A stretch of DNA of 64,000 bases from Abelmoschus esculentus. Its lineage: Eukaryota > Streptophyta > Magnoliopsida > Malvales > Malvaceae. The translations under genes and the position numbers were made by a program. The DNA lies in the NCBI GenBank assembly GCA_035048815.1, contig JAUCBN010000049.1:8563501-8627500 (forward strand), read 5' to 3'. Of this stretch, positions 50,029 to 60,999 are shown one piece after another. Numbering within the stretch: the stretch's first letter is position 1; every line of letters starts with the position of its first letter. The notes beneath the pieces are model-generated. The model ran no database searches, was not told the origin of the DNA, and saw only the letters and a program-made list of their open reading frames with translations.

Positions 50029-53000
50029 TTAAGGGAACAGATGCGGATATTGTGTTTTCACTGTGTCCTCAGGTTCCCAAGTGGCTTCTTCCTTCTTGTG
50101 ATTCCTCCATAGGACTTTCACCAATGGAACATTCTTGTTTCGAAGCCTTTTAACTTCTCCATCAAGAATCTGGACCGGTTCATCTTCATAAGATAGATCG
50201 GGATTCAATTCTAACTCTTCCGGTTCCAAAACATGAGAAGGGTCGGATCGATACTTTCTCAACATAGAAACATGGAAGACATTGTGTATCTTATCAAACT
50301 CACTAGGGAGTGCAAGACGATAAGCCACGAGACCAATTCTTTCAGTAACCTCAAAAGGTCCAATGAACCGAGGGCTAAGCTTTCCCTTTTTCCCGAATTT
50401 GAAAACTTTCTTCCAAGGAGAGAATTTTAGAAAGACCTTGTCTTCCACAATGTACTGAATATCTCTTCGTTTCAAGTCTACATAAGCCTTTTATCGGTCG
50501 AAGGCTTGTTTAAGCCGATCATGAATAACTCGAATCTGTTCCTTAGTTTCACGGATCATTTGAGGTCCCAAAACCTTGTTCTCTCCCAATTCAGAAAAAC
50601 ACAGAGGAGTTCTACATTTCCTTCCATATAATGCTTCAAAAGGAGCCATCTGATTAGATGCTTGATAGCTATTGTTGTACACAAATTCCACTAAGGGTAG
50701 GGACTTTTTCCAATTCTTTCCAAAGTCTATAACGCAAGTAGGTAACATATCTTCCAATACTTGTATCACCCTTTTGGATTGACCATCAGACTGCGGATGG
50801 ACAACAGTGCTAAAATGCAGTTTAGTTCCGAGAGCCTTTTGCAAGGATTTCCAAAATCGGGATGTGAAGTTCGGATCTCTATCAGAAATGATCGATGTTG
50901 GCACGCCATGTAACCGAATCACCTCACGGATATACAACTCGGCCAGGGTCTCCGAGTTCATATTCTTTCGAACCGGAATGAAATGTGTAGACTTGGTGAG
51001 TCTATCTACAATCACCCAAATTGCATCACTCTTTCTCGGTGTTACAGGCAAACCAGTGACAAAATCCATTGTTACTCGATTCCATTTCCATTCAGGCAAT
51101 TCAATAGGCTGAAGCAATCCCGTAAGAGCTCGATGATCAGCCTTAACTTTCTAACAAGTCAAACATCGGGATACAAAATCCGTGATGGCTGCTTTTAATC
51201 CAGGCCACCAATACAAGGATTTCAGATCTTTATACATCTTAATAGAACCCGGATGAATTGAGAATGAACTTTGATGTGCCTCTTGTAATATGTCTCTTTT
51301 CAGCTCTTCATTATTCGGGACACATACTCTATCTCTAAAGTAGAGCAACCCATTAGGATGGAGGGAAAATTCGGGATTAGCTTTCGAATCGAGCTTTGCT
51401 ACAATAGCTTGTAGCTCAAAATTTGATTGTTGAAGGTCCTTGATTCTCGAAATCAAATCAGATTGAACTTGAATTTCAAACAAATATCCTTGCTTTCGAT
51501 ATACTCGAAAGTGAGCATTAATCGAATTTGGGGCTACAAGGAAAATTTTCAAGATTAGATACAAAAATTTAAAGGAAGCTTGTAACATTTCAAAGCTATC
51601 AAATAACTTACCCAACGTTGGGTTACGACTTAGAGCATCAGCCACCACATTGGCTTTTCCGGGATCGTAATCAATGACCAAGTCATAGTCTTTTAGCAAT
51701 TCCATCCACCTTCTTCGTCTCAAATTCAAATCCTTCTGAGTTAGAAGATATTTGAGACTCTTGTGATTAGTGTATAGGTAACACTTCTCACCATATAAAT
51801 AATGCCTCCATATCTTGAACGATAGCCGCTAACTCGAGGTCATGAGTTGGGTAATTCAATTCATGAGGCTTCAATTACCTTGATGCATAAGCCACCACAT
51901 TATTTCCTTGCATCAAAACACAGCCTAGCCCCGAATGGGAGGCATCACCATATACAGTAAATTCCTTGCCTGATTCCGGTTGAACAAGAGCGAGAGCATG
52001 GGTCAAAGCTTGTTTAAGCTGATCAAAGCTTCTTTGTTGGTCCTCTGACCATTCAAACAATTGATCTTTTCGGAGGAGCTTGGTCAAGGGAAAAGCAATC
52101 GTAGAGAATCCCTTAACAAATCTCCTATAGTACCCGGCTAAGCCAAGGAAACTTCTGACCTCTCCTATATTTCTCGGAGGTCTCCAATCTAGAATGGTTT
52201 GCACTTTCTTAGTATCGACCTTAATACCTTCTGCCGAGATGACGTGGCCAAGGAATGACACTTCTAATAGCCAGAATTCACACTTCGAGAACTTAGCAAA
52301 CAATTGACGTTCCCGGAGAGTCTGTAAAACAATTTGAAGGTGTTCTGCGTGTTCCTCCTTATTTCGAGAATACACCAGAATGTCATCAATAAAGACGACG
52401 ACAAACTTATCAAGGTGAGGCCGGAAGATTCGATTCATGAGTTCCATGAATGCATCCGGGGCATTAGTTAACCCAAATGGCATCACTAAATATTCAAAGT
52501 GGCCATAACGAGTTCTGAAAGCCGTCTTAGGAACATATTTTTCTTTTACTCTCATTTGATAGTACCCCGATCGAGAATCAATCCGGGAGAATACCGCAAC
52601 ATTCTTGAGTTGATCAAAGAAATCTTTAATTCTAGGCAAAGGGTACTTGTTCTTAATGGTCACCCGATTTAGTTGTCGGTAGTCAATACAAAGCCTCATT
52701 GTACCATCTTTCTTATTTACGAACAAAACAGGATCACCCAATGGTGAAGAACTAGGAAGAATGAATCCCTTGTCTTGTAGCTCTTGGAGTTGCTTCTTAA
52801 GCTCTTTCAATTCCATTGGTGCCATTCTATAAGGAGCAATCGATACTGGATTAGTCCCAGGCTGGACTTCTATCCCAAACTCAACTTCTCTGGTCGGAGG
52901 AAGACCAGGAATTTCCTCCGGAAAAACATCAATAAATTTAGACACCACCGGGATTTTCGGCAAATCGAAATCGTATTCATCTTGCAAAGCCATAGCAGCA

Positions 53001-53430
53001 AAGATCGAAGTTGGCTTCTTATCAATTAGGAGGATTGAGTCCTTTCCCAAACCACAGACGTACAATCTTCGATTCTGACAGTCGATCCAAGCTTCATGTT
53101 TAGTCAACCAGTCTAACCCAGTATTAGGTCAAACTCACATTCCGGTAGTATAAATAAATCAATTCGAAAAAGAATATTCCAAATTATGATCGGGGAATCT
53201 TTACAAACAAGGTTAACATTCATTATTCCTCATATTGGGTTTGATACTACAAGACCCCTATCAACATTTTCAGGTCCAATCTTAACCTTTACAAGCATTT
53301 TAGAACATACAAAAGAATGAGTGGATCCTGAATATATTAAAGCATATGCAGGACGTAAATTTAACTCAATGGTACCTGCAATAACATCGGGAGATTCTTC
53401 CTCTCCTCTACCACGAACGGTGTACATTCT
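50029..53430 (-). pseudogene. Chromovirus pol: protease, RT, RNase H, integrase, chromodomain
   Basis: Minus-strand domains in order: aspartic protease at 53,427-53,230, where the catalytic Asp of the D-S/T-G motif reads Tyr (ALIYSGSTHSF). Then reverse transcriptase at 53,107-52,200, with DPVLFVNKKDGTMRLCIDYR and the active site FIDDILVYS. RNase H begins at 52,000 (VYGDASHSGLGCVL). The integrase zinc-binding part follows (51,340-51,151, SIHPGSIKMYKDL…CLTC), then the integrase core at 51,117-50,491 (FVTGLP, IVDRLTKSTHF, SDRDPNFTS, HPQSDGQSKR). Last come the integrase C-terminus and a chromodomain at 50,475-50,029 (VLWRNHKKEEATWEPED). Lesions: a one-base loss near 53,120, TAA near 51,873, a small deletion in RNase H near 51,815, TAG at 51,149 and TAA at 50,488. 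In RNase H a conserved Asp reads Asn (YTNHKSL). Confidence 0.93.
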
Positions 53431-54704
53431 AGCTGGGGCTCGAGATTCTTGAGAGGAGGGGCTGACTGACGGTCTTTTCCTTTGCTTTGATTCTCGGAAT
53501 GGGCCTGTCCTGGGCCCTTGTTTCTATTCTGAGGTGGAGGACTCTGATAGGCACGAGACTGAGGTGTACCTCTATTAGGATTCTGAGGGCAATCCTTAAT
53601 AGAGTGGTCCGATCCACCACATGCATAACATAATCTCATATGAAGTCGACAAGTACTAGCATGAAACTTCTTACAGAACTTACAAGCCGAAGCTTTTTCG
53701 GAATTCCCCATGCTATGAACAGAAACAACTGGGGCTGAAGGTTTATTTGCCGACTGAGGTTTCGGCACATAATGAATTTTTGTCTCATGGTGATAGGTCG
53801 ATGAACCTTCTTTCTGATCCTTGGCTCTCTTTACACTATAATCCGATTTATCCTCCTATTTCCGCTTCTTGTCATTTCTATTTCCACCCTTTCTCTTTTC
53901 CGCAGCTTTCATCTTGGCTTCGGTAGCAATAGCCCGATTGACTAGAATTTGGAAGTCAGTAATTCCCAAAGCTGTGAACATGGGACTCATTTCATCATTT
54001 AGCCCATCGATAAACATCTGACATTTCTGCTTCTCGGTCTTGATGTACTTAGCTCCATATTTGCAGTACTTACAAAAGTCTGCCACGTATTGTTCTATAG
54101 GCCTATTAGCCTGCTTCATGTACAAGAACCGTCTTCTTCTTTCAGCCAGATATTGTTCACTAATATGCTTCTTTTTGAACTCCTCTACAAAGAAGTCCCA
54201 TGTAACGGAATCGGTATGAGTAGTCAAGGTTGTAGTTTCCCACCAACTCAAGGCTTCATCAGTTAGAAGCAAGATTTCGCATTCAAGCTTGTGCTCATCG
54301 GAGCACTACAATTGCTTGGTCGGAATTTGATTGGTCCTTTCTAACCACTGTTCGGGTTCCTCGGGCTTTTCCTAATTAACACCCGCAAAAATATTGGCTC
54401 GATATCGGGTAAGTCTCTCAATAGGTGCCCTACTCGGTGTAGCATTAACAGGAGCAGCAGGACGATTCTGTCTCAAGTCGGACACTAACTGATCGAACAT
54501 CCCCTTCATACTTAGGAGACATTCCCTCTGAACATCCTGTATAACCGGGGCTACCAACTCATGGGCAACTTCCAATGGAGGTGGCTCTTGTTCTTGAGGA
54601 GGATTTGGTTCCACCCTTACGTTTTCACTCTCATTAGATGAGCCCTCGGGACTTTCATCTCCTAGGGCTAATCTTGTATCAACCATGCTACAAAAGGTAG
54701 ACAA
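53431..54704 (-). pseudogene. Chromovirus gag
   Basis: The N-terminal part is 54,704-54,372 (starts MSTFCSMVDTRLALGDE; acidic and proline-rich), then the gag core at 54,272-53,856 (TDEALSWWETT, VTWDFFVEEFKKK, YVADFCKYCKYG). The zinc-finger part, 53,768-53,440, has a CCHC knuckle CYACGGSDHSIKDC and a preceding Cys/His cluster CKFCKKFHASTC. Stops at 54,370 (TAA) and near 54,306 (TAG), plus a break near 53,855, interrupt it. It is followed directly by protease. Confidence 0.88.
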
Positions 54705-54823
54705 ACATTACTTAAATAAGCAAGAACACAAGCAAGTACGGTATATAAAACTCTTAGGTGGCATATTTCAATCCTATATGATGCATGCACATTCGATTCG
54801 GTTCGAGAATCACGTAACCGAAA

Positions 54824-54835
54824 GATCTGATACCA
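54824..54835 (-). other. Primer binding site, initiator tRNA-Met
   Basis: The minus strand reads TGGTATCAGATC, one base off the usual TGGTATCAGAGC, seven bases inside the 5' LTR end (…GTGTCACA). Confidence 0.88.
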
Positions 54836-54842
54836 ATATAAC

Positions 54843-57800
54843 TGTGACACCCTCGCCCTGGGTTAGGAGTCGGGAGTGTCGACCGAATTTGTAAACTTGT
54901 AAATTAGGCCAATCTTGTATTTCATTCTAGAACATTTCGATTATTTGTAAGTTAAATCAAGACAATTATATGTGATACTTACCAATTTTTGAGGCCAATT
55001 TAAAATTTTTCTAATCTTATACATATAGCGATTTCCAAATTGAATTCAGTTCATTTATCAATTCTAATCACAATCGAGTTTGATCTAAAACTTTAATCAA
55101 ATTTTATTTGTTTAACCATCATTAATATGTTCTTATTAAACAACTAATTTTAATCTCAAGCTTGAACCGAATGGCTTGGAGGTATCGATACCCCTTACAG
55201 AGAGGTATCGGAATAAGGGTATCGAACCACCATTCGATACTGGTCAACTATGTTGACCCATTGATCAAAAGCTAGAGTAGCCTGGTTCGATACTGGTATC
55301 GATGCAATTTCTTTACTAGAGGTCCCAATATCGAACCAAATATTGAAACTGGTCTTATTCGATGACTCAATGGCTTAAGCCTAAGGTAGCCTGGTTCGAT
55401 ACTGGTATATAACCAGGGAGCTCATAAGAAGGTTTGGTATCGAACCAAACATCGATGCCATTTCGTTACTGTCAAGGGTGGTATCGATACCCCTATTCCA
55501 ATTGGTAGGTTTCTAGCTTCTAGAACACTTAGACATTATCCAAAAGGCCATCTAAATGATCTTAACCCATCCTTAAACCTTAAGGGGCCATTAGACATGC
55601 TTAGGTAACAAGTGACAATTTACTAATCCTATTCATTTTAGCCAATTCATTACTCAAGCCATTATGCCTACCATTCATGTCATCCATTCAATCCATCATC
55701 TAAGCTAACATTATGCCAATCCAATTACCTATAACAACTATCATAATTATGTCGTAGACCTAAGGCTTTTATATCATCCCATTTAACTTCATATTTTCAT
55801 ATGCCTAATACTTTAGATTAGGACCATTCATCAATACACGCCAAATGCAATAGCTAGTCTAAGCAATAACTAGTAGAATCACACGCACACCCTTGGCCTT
55901 AAGGCATACATATCAAATGATCAAATGACCATACATACAAGCCATGAATTAAAAGCCAAAATGCATAAGCCAATCTAAGCATGATATCTATGCCACCGAA
56001 CACTAGGAGTTAACAAAATTACAAAATACCATACTTCGCTTGCTTGATGTCCTTGCCCTCAATCGGTTTAAATCTAGCTCCTTAGCTCGATTACCTGTTG
56101 TTTCGGAAGGAGGAAACAAATGTGTGGTAAGTACGTGCTAGGTACTTAGTGAGTCAGCTCTAGTCTAACCATATTAGACATGAATCAATTAACAAAAGGA
56201 CATGCTACAAATAAGCAAATAGATCCAATTCATGGAAAAGGACCAATCAATATACAAGGTTATCATGCTTCTTAAGTCAATTATAAGTCTAGCATGCTAT
56301 TTAATTTCATAATCTACATGCTCAAACATTAACTAGAATATATATATTCGATGCATGCTACTCAATAATCAATTCTCAATTTTCAAGCTTTCATTAAACA
56401 ATTCATAACAAGGGATACAGTCATATGTTCATTCCCAATGTCAATAGTCATTTCAATTCATATTAAACAAGTTCATATTATCAAGAGCAAGTATTTATAA
56501 CATGCTAATCACAAGAGCATCCATCATGCTATTATCATATTATTCATTTCATGTAAACATAAAAACATGCATATCATGTTATCAATTCAATGCTCATTTC
56601 ATTATGTACATACTTCATGCATGGTTCATATACCTGGCATCCGCAACCGTGTGTCGTTACTTACCTCGGCATTTTCGAGCTATGCAAATGCTAAGCTAGT
56701 ACTAACAATCTAGCAAGCAACTCATACCATCAAACAAGTCATTTAACATTAGCCTCCTTCCCTTTTTAACGAATATAGATTAGTCCATTTACATGAAAAA
56801 TCAAATCAAATAAACAAAGAGGTGATTAGGACCCTAGGTCCTAACCCTAAGGTTTGCCACACTCACAATTAGTTCCAAGCACTTCAAGGATTGTAGATGG
56901 CGATCCCCTTGCCCCTTTTTCTAGCTTGCTCGAGTCTTTCTTCTTCGTTGTCCTCTTCTCTCGGATTCTCTACTAATCCATATTCATATAATAATTCATT
57001 AGGACAAATTCAATCATTTAATCCAAGTGATCTTAGACTTAATAAATGTAAACATGTTCATTTGTTCATTAGGGACTGTTTTGCTACCCTATAAAGAATT
57101 GATCATATCTCCTAGATCCTTTACCCTAATCGAGCTTATTTTATATCTTTAGAAAGCTAGGAACACCGTCTACAAGTACAACTTAACCTCACATTTTAAT
57201 TATTTCCCGATCAGTACCAGTTTTTGTTCGAATCAAACTTGTCCGGATTCGGGACTCTTCGAACAACCCTTACGGAAATGCTTATATCTTTTTATACCGA
57301 ACTCTGAATGAGGTTCCATAAATTTTTCATTAAACTAGATATATGTTAGTATTATACTGCAAAATATCAGCTCCTAACTCCTTCATACGTGACCTAGGGA
57401 ATTTTCTCAAAAGTGCTACTCGGAATTGCATTTCTAGGCAATTTTCGACTAGTTTTCATTCCATGGCTCCAATTCATGCTCCAACCTTGTTCTTACAAAT
57501 TTCTAGCATTTTAACCATAAAATTATCATCAACTAATTCCCCTTTTTCATCCAATATTCGAACCATTCAACACATATATGACTTTTGTAAAAAACTAAGT
57601 TCCAAGCTTCTAACCAATTTGTTCATGCTTCAATAACAAAACCAAATCAATAGCAACATTAGATTAGGCTTTCTAAAAACTTAATATAACATGAAAATAT
57701 CAAAAAACATCATAAATCCAAAAGCCTAAACACCCATAAATTTTAATTAGAGAAGAAAAAGCTTACCGATATAGTTAGACTTGACTTTCTAACCCAAATT

Positions 57801-58167
57801 TCTAACCATGCAAAGCTCTTAAGCTATCCTGCCATGGCTTCCTTTCAATTCTCTCACAAGACTCTCTCTCTCTCTCCCTCTTTCCTTTTGTCTTCATTAA
57901 ATGTGTGAAATGGGATGAAATGGGAAAAGGAAGATGACAACCCCATCTTCATTAAATGTGTGTAATGTCATTCTTGCCCCTCACTTAAACCTTTAAGCAA
58001 TTTCATGTCCAAGGACAAATGGGGAAAGTTGAAAATTTAGCATGCAATCCACTCATTTTCTATTTAATTCAATTTGGTCCCTTCTCATCTAACACAATTA
58101 ACATGTAATTCGATTTAGTTTACAATTTATTCGATTCATTTTACTAACCCAGTTTTAGGGTGTTACA
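54843..58167 (-). repeat. 5' LTR of the chromovirus
   Basis: The 3325-bp LTR has TGT…ACA ends and matches 43,794-49,990 with the differences given there. Palindromes 'gtatcgatac' lie at 55,182-55,191 and 55,481-55,490. The CCCCT target of the mini-element is intact and unoccupied here near 57,976. Small frames (56,502-57,636) recur in the sister LTR and are not genes. Confidence 0.92.
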
Positions 58168-59275
58168 ATTTTTTTTAAAAATTAGTATCATACTAAATTA
58201 TACGAGCAATAAGAAACAAAATATTGACAAAATTAAAATATAAATTGAGTACCTGATTTTGACAATATAAATCTATAAGAGATCTAAAGACTCACACATT
58301 ATTGTGTGCTAGTCTAGTCTCATGATTTTCCTCGCACCATCTGCAAGAAAATGCAAAATTAATGTTCAATATTACGTTAAAAAGTAATCAAACTAATCAT
58401 AAATTATTCACCTTGCACTAAGTGGAAACTGTATATATGATCGGATCATTGGTGTCAAGAATGGAAGTCGTTGCCAAGCCCACGCTTGCAATAACAATAG
58501 ACACCACCAATACCACCTACCTTCTTACCCTTGTTGAGTATGGCACCCTTGTATAACTCACGATATAAACACGCTAATATGGCTGAACCCTAGCTATATT
58601 CAGAACCGGATACCCATGGAGTGCTCAAAAATTGCAGATATCGATCATTAACCAAATTTCCTGATTTATCCGGTATTAAAATACCACCAATCATCTGTAG
58701 GATATAAGCCCGACTCACCTGATAAATCTTTTCCACCGTACTATACTCATTTAAAACAAATTCCTTCTCTAACCAACTCAACTTGACACGAGAACCTTTA
58801 ACATTACTTTCATATGGTACTTTTCCTAGATACATTTTACAAATTTCAGCGGTTAAACCATGCATACGCTCAATCAACAGTTTCCTGTTGATAGACACAC
58901 CGATAAGATACACAATATCTTGCAGAGTAATCGTACATTCTCCACAAGGAAAATGAAATGTATGGGTCTCAGGTTTCCATCGCTCAATTAGAGCGGTAAT
59001 CATTCCTGGGATTAACTTATAGCCCCGAAGGAATGTGGCATAATAAAAGCCAACAGTATGCAAAAAAATCCAATATTCTATCATCTAAGGGAGTTTCTAC
59101 CATGGATCGGTGATGTTTAAATGTACCCTCCGTATCCTATAATCAAACCAAAAATATTAAAAAATATAAACAATCTTTTAATTAAATAAAAATTATAAGA
59201 TTTTACCGTATCATCAACACGAAGGCTAGTAATATGTCGATCCTCTAAATATGAAAGAGGAGCTTGCTCAGCCAT

Positions 59276-60478
59276 CTGCTAAAATAAATAAAAATTTAAT
59301 TGTTTACGTTAAACTAATCAACTCATCTATAAAAAAAAATTCTACACTACAATAATATTACTCTTCTAAACTTTATCAACTCATCTATAAAAAAATTTAA
59401 AAAAAAAAATCTAACATCACTAATCAACTCGAAACTACTACTACTACTACTAATTGTTTAATTAACAACTATTAATTACTAAAATTATTAAAATAAAATT
59501 CTCTTCAAATTTTGTCTTCTCCTACTCAACTCCACTAAAATATAATTCTCTTCAAAAATTAATTAATAAATTACTAAAATTATTAAAATAAAATTCTATA
59601 CCCACTTAAAATTCTATACCTCAATATCCATGTAAATTTGCCCTAAATTTGCCAAATTAAACACATAATAAAAAGCTTAAAATAATTAAATTATTTACTA
59701 AAATTATTAAAATTAAATTCTATTCAACTAAATTAAACGCATAATAAAAAAATAAACTATTTAAACAAATTACTAAAAAACTTAAAATAATATAATTCTC
59801 TTCAAAAAAAAATTGATAAATTACTAAAATGATTAAAATTAACTACATACAAATAAAAAATTAAAAAATATTTGAAGAAATTATAACAACACATATATAA
59901 AAAATTTAACTACATTGCAAACCTAAAATAACTAAAAAACTTACAATATAATTCTTTTCGAATATTCTTCTTCAAAATAATCAATTAAAACCTTGCAACA
60001 AAATATAACAGCACATATAAAAAAAATTAAAATCCCGTAATTAACATATATTCAACTAAAATATAAAATATTAAAAAATTATAATTTTAAAAAAATAATA
60101 CTTACAATTTTTTTTACCAATAACTCTTCTCTTCAACAACTCATCTACTCTTCCACACTTTCAAAACTCATCTATCTATTTTTTCTCAACCATCTACCCT
60201 ATTTATCAAACAACTAAATTAATCTACACCATACATCTAATCTACTACTATCTTCCAATTTTTTTAATCTACCTATACACCCTATTTAATTTTTTCAGAC
60301 TGTCACCACCCATCTTCCCCATTACTTTTTCGACTACCACCACCCACCCTTTAAACATGCACAACCCCCTTTATTTGTTGCAGCATGCACAACCCCTCAT
60401 GTAGCCTTTATTTGTTAGTTTCGACACTGCTGCTTTTATTTGTTGTAGTGTGAAACACTGCATGTTGTATGCAGAGAG
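59276..60478. other. MULE interior 5' of the PMD gene
   Basis: This is an A-rich plus strand (59,290-60,120), the likely promoter/5' UTR side of the PMD gene, then pyrimidine-rich DNA to the right TIR. No additional gene is supported. Confidence 0.5.
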
Positions 60479-60738
60479 ACAGTCCGCAGAGGCACGTGAA
60501 TCTGATTCAAGTCGGAGCCTAAAGAAACTTTCTTTGAACAGCTCCAACAGTGGTTTTGACACTGTTGTAAGTCGGCACCTCTTGGTGCCATTTTCATTCG
60601 TTTCACTATTGGAAGTCGGCATCTAAAGGATCCGACTTCCTTGTCACTGTGCAATCTTCAATATTTCCGAAAATAATGAGCCAACTTCAATAGATTGGGA
60701 ATTTTTTTCCCAACTTCAATATCCATGTCAATTTGCCC
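60479..60738 (-). repeat. Right terminal inverted repeat of the MULE
   Basis: This is the reverse complement of 39,103-39,361, carrying about 20 differences. Weaker similarity continues inward for some tens of bases ('caacaaataaa', 'tgtgcatg'). The frames at 60,371-60,654 lie in the TIR and are not genes. Confidence 0.9.
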
Positions 60739-60780
60739 CAATTAATATCTATCTAGTTATCTATAAGGTTATAAGCCTGT

Positions 60781-60995
60781 GACACCCCCTACCCAGCCTG
60801 GTAGGGAATTGAATCGGAGCGTGTTATCGAAGAACTTATGACTGATCAAAATAATTTTTATTCTTTACCGTCCTTTTTAAATTTGTTGACTTTTTTCGTA
60901 TTACTCATTTTTCATATTTAGTAACCTACCTAACCTTTAACAGATTATTGTATCGATACGCAATCAACCCGAATAGGTATGCACACGAGAAGGTA
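60781..60995 (-). mobile_element. LTR fragment (TGACACCCCC type)
   Basis: It starts TGTGACACCCCCTACCC at about 60,779, like the terminus at 4762 ('cccccttt', 'cttggtag' versus 'ccccctac', 'cctggtag'). It holds a GTATCGATAC palindrome at 60,950-60,959. After about 215 bp it stops where copia coding sequence begins, so it is truncated. Confidence 0.5.
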
Positions 60996-60999
60996 GTTA

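Larger units (their letters stand above)
43794..58167 (-). mobile_element. Ty3/gypsy chromovirus (Tekay/Del-like), full length, nested in the MULE
   Basis: This is a 14.4-kb insertion, of which 2.46 kb is a later element. Its 5' LTR is 54,843-58,167 and its 3' LTR 43,794-49,990, and the inner part reads gag-protease-RT-RNase H-integrase-chromodomain on the minus strand. The flank is AATTT on the left (43,789-43,793). On the right AATTT is read from 58,167 if the last A of the LTR is counted, so the TSD is good to one base. The chromodomain, tRNA-iMet primer site and long LTRs indicate the Tekay/Del chromovirus group. All coding parts carry stops or shifts. LTR divergence is about 3% in the first 150 bp. 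Confidence 0.9.
42850..59275 (-). pseudogene. Plant mobile domain (PMD, MAIN/MAIL1-like) gene carried in the MULE
   Basis: PMD proteins (MAIN, MAIL1) act in the nucleus in silencing and genome stability, and PMD genes also occur inside plant transposons. Minus-strand exons: 59,275-59,207 (MAEQAPLSYLEDRHITSLR), 59,136-58,412, 58,340-58,253, and 43,779 leftwards to about 42,850. All introns have GT…AG ends and the phases fit. Conserved PMD blocks: ITALIERWKPETHTFHFP, CGECTITLQDIVYLIG, CLLLLQAWAWQRLPF, SARWCEENH, FIWKADDDD, and near 43,390 EYLIWYRSNGKPYLT. The tail (near 42,860-42,920) is basic, RPQRLRRPSKTY. Intron 3 holds the entire gypsy element. Lesions: one extra T in a T-run near 59,066 (frameshift), a TAG near 58,590, a one-base loss near 58,495, and stops near 43,712 and 43,388. 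It is convergent with the transposase gene, about 0.2 kb apart at the 3' ends. Confidence 0.88.
39103..60738. mobile_element. Mutator-like element (MULE) of 21.6 kb, with nested insertions
   Basis: The ends are GGTAAATTGACGTGG at 39,103 and …CCATGTCAATTTGCCC ending at 60,738, in inverted orientation. The flanks are CAATTAATC (39,094-39,102) and CAATTAATA (60,739-60,747), 8 of 9 identical, a 9-bp Mutator-type TSD. Inside are a MULE transposase gene (plus strand, 40.0-42.6 kb) and a PMD gene (minus strand, 59.3-42.8 kb). The 14.4-kb gypsy insertion accounts for most of the length; without it the element is about 7.3 kb. Both genes are decayed, so the element is dead. Confidence 0.88.
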
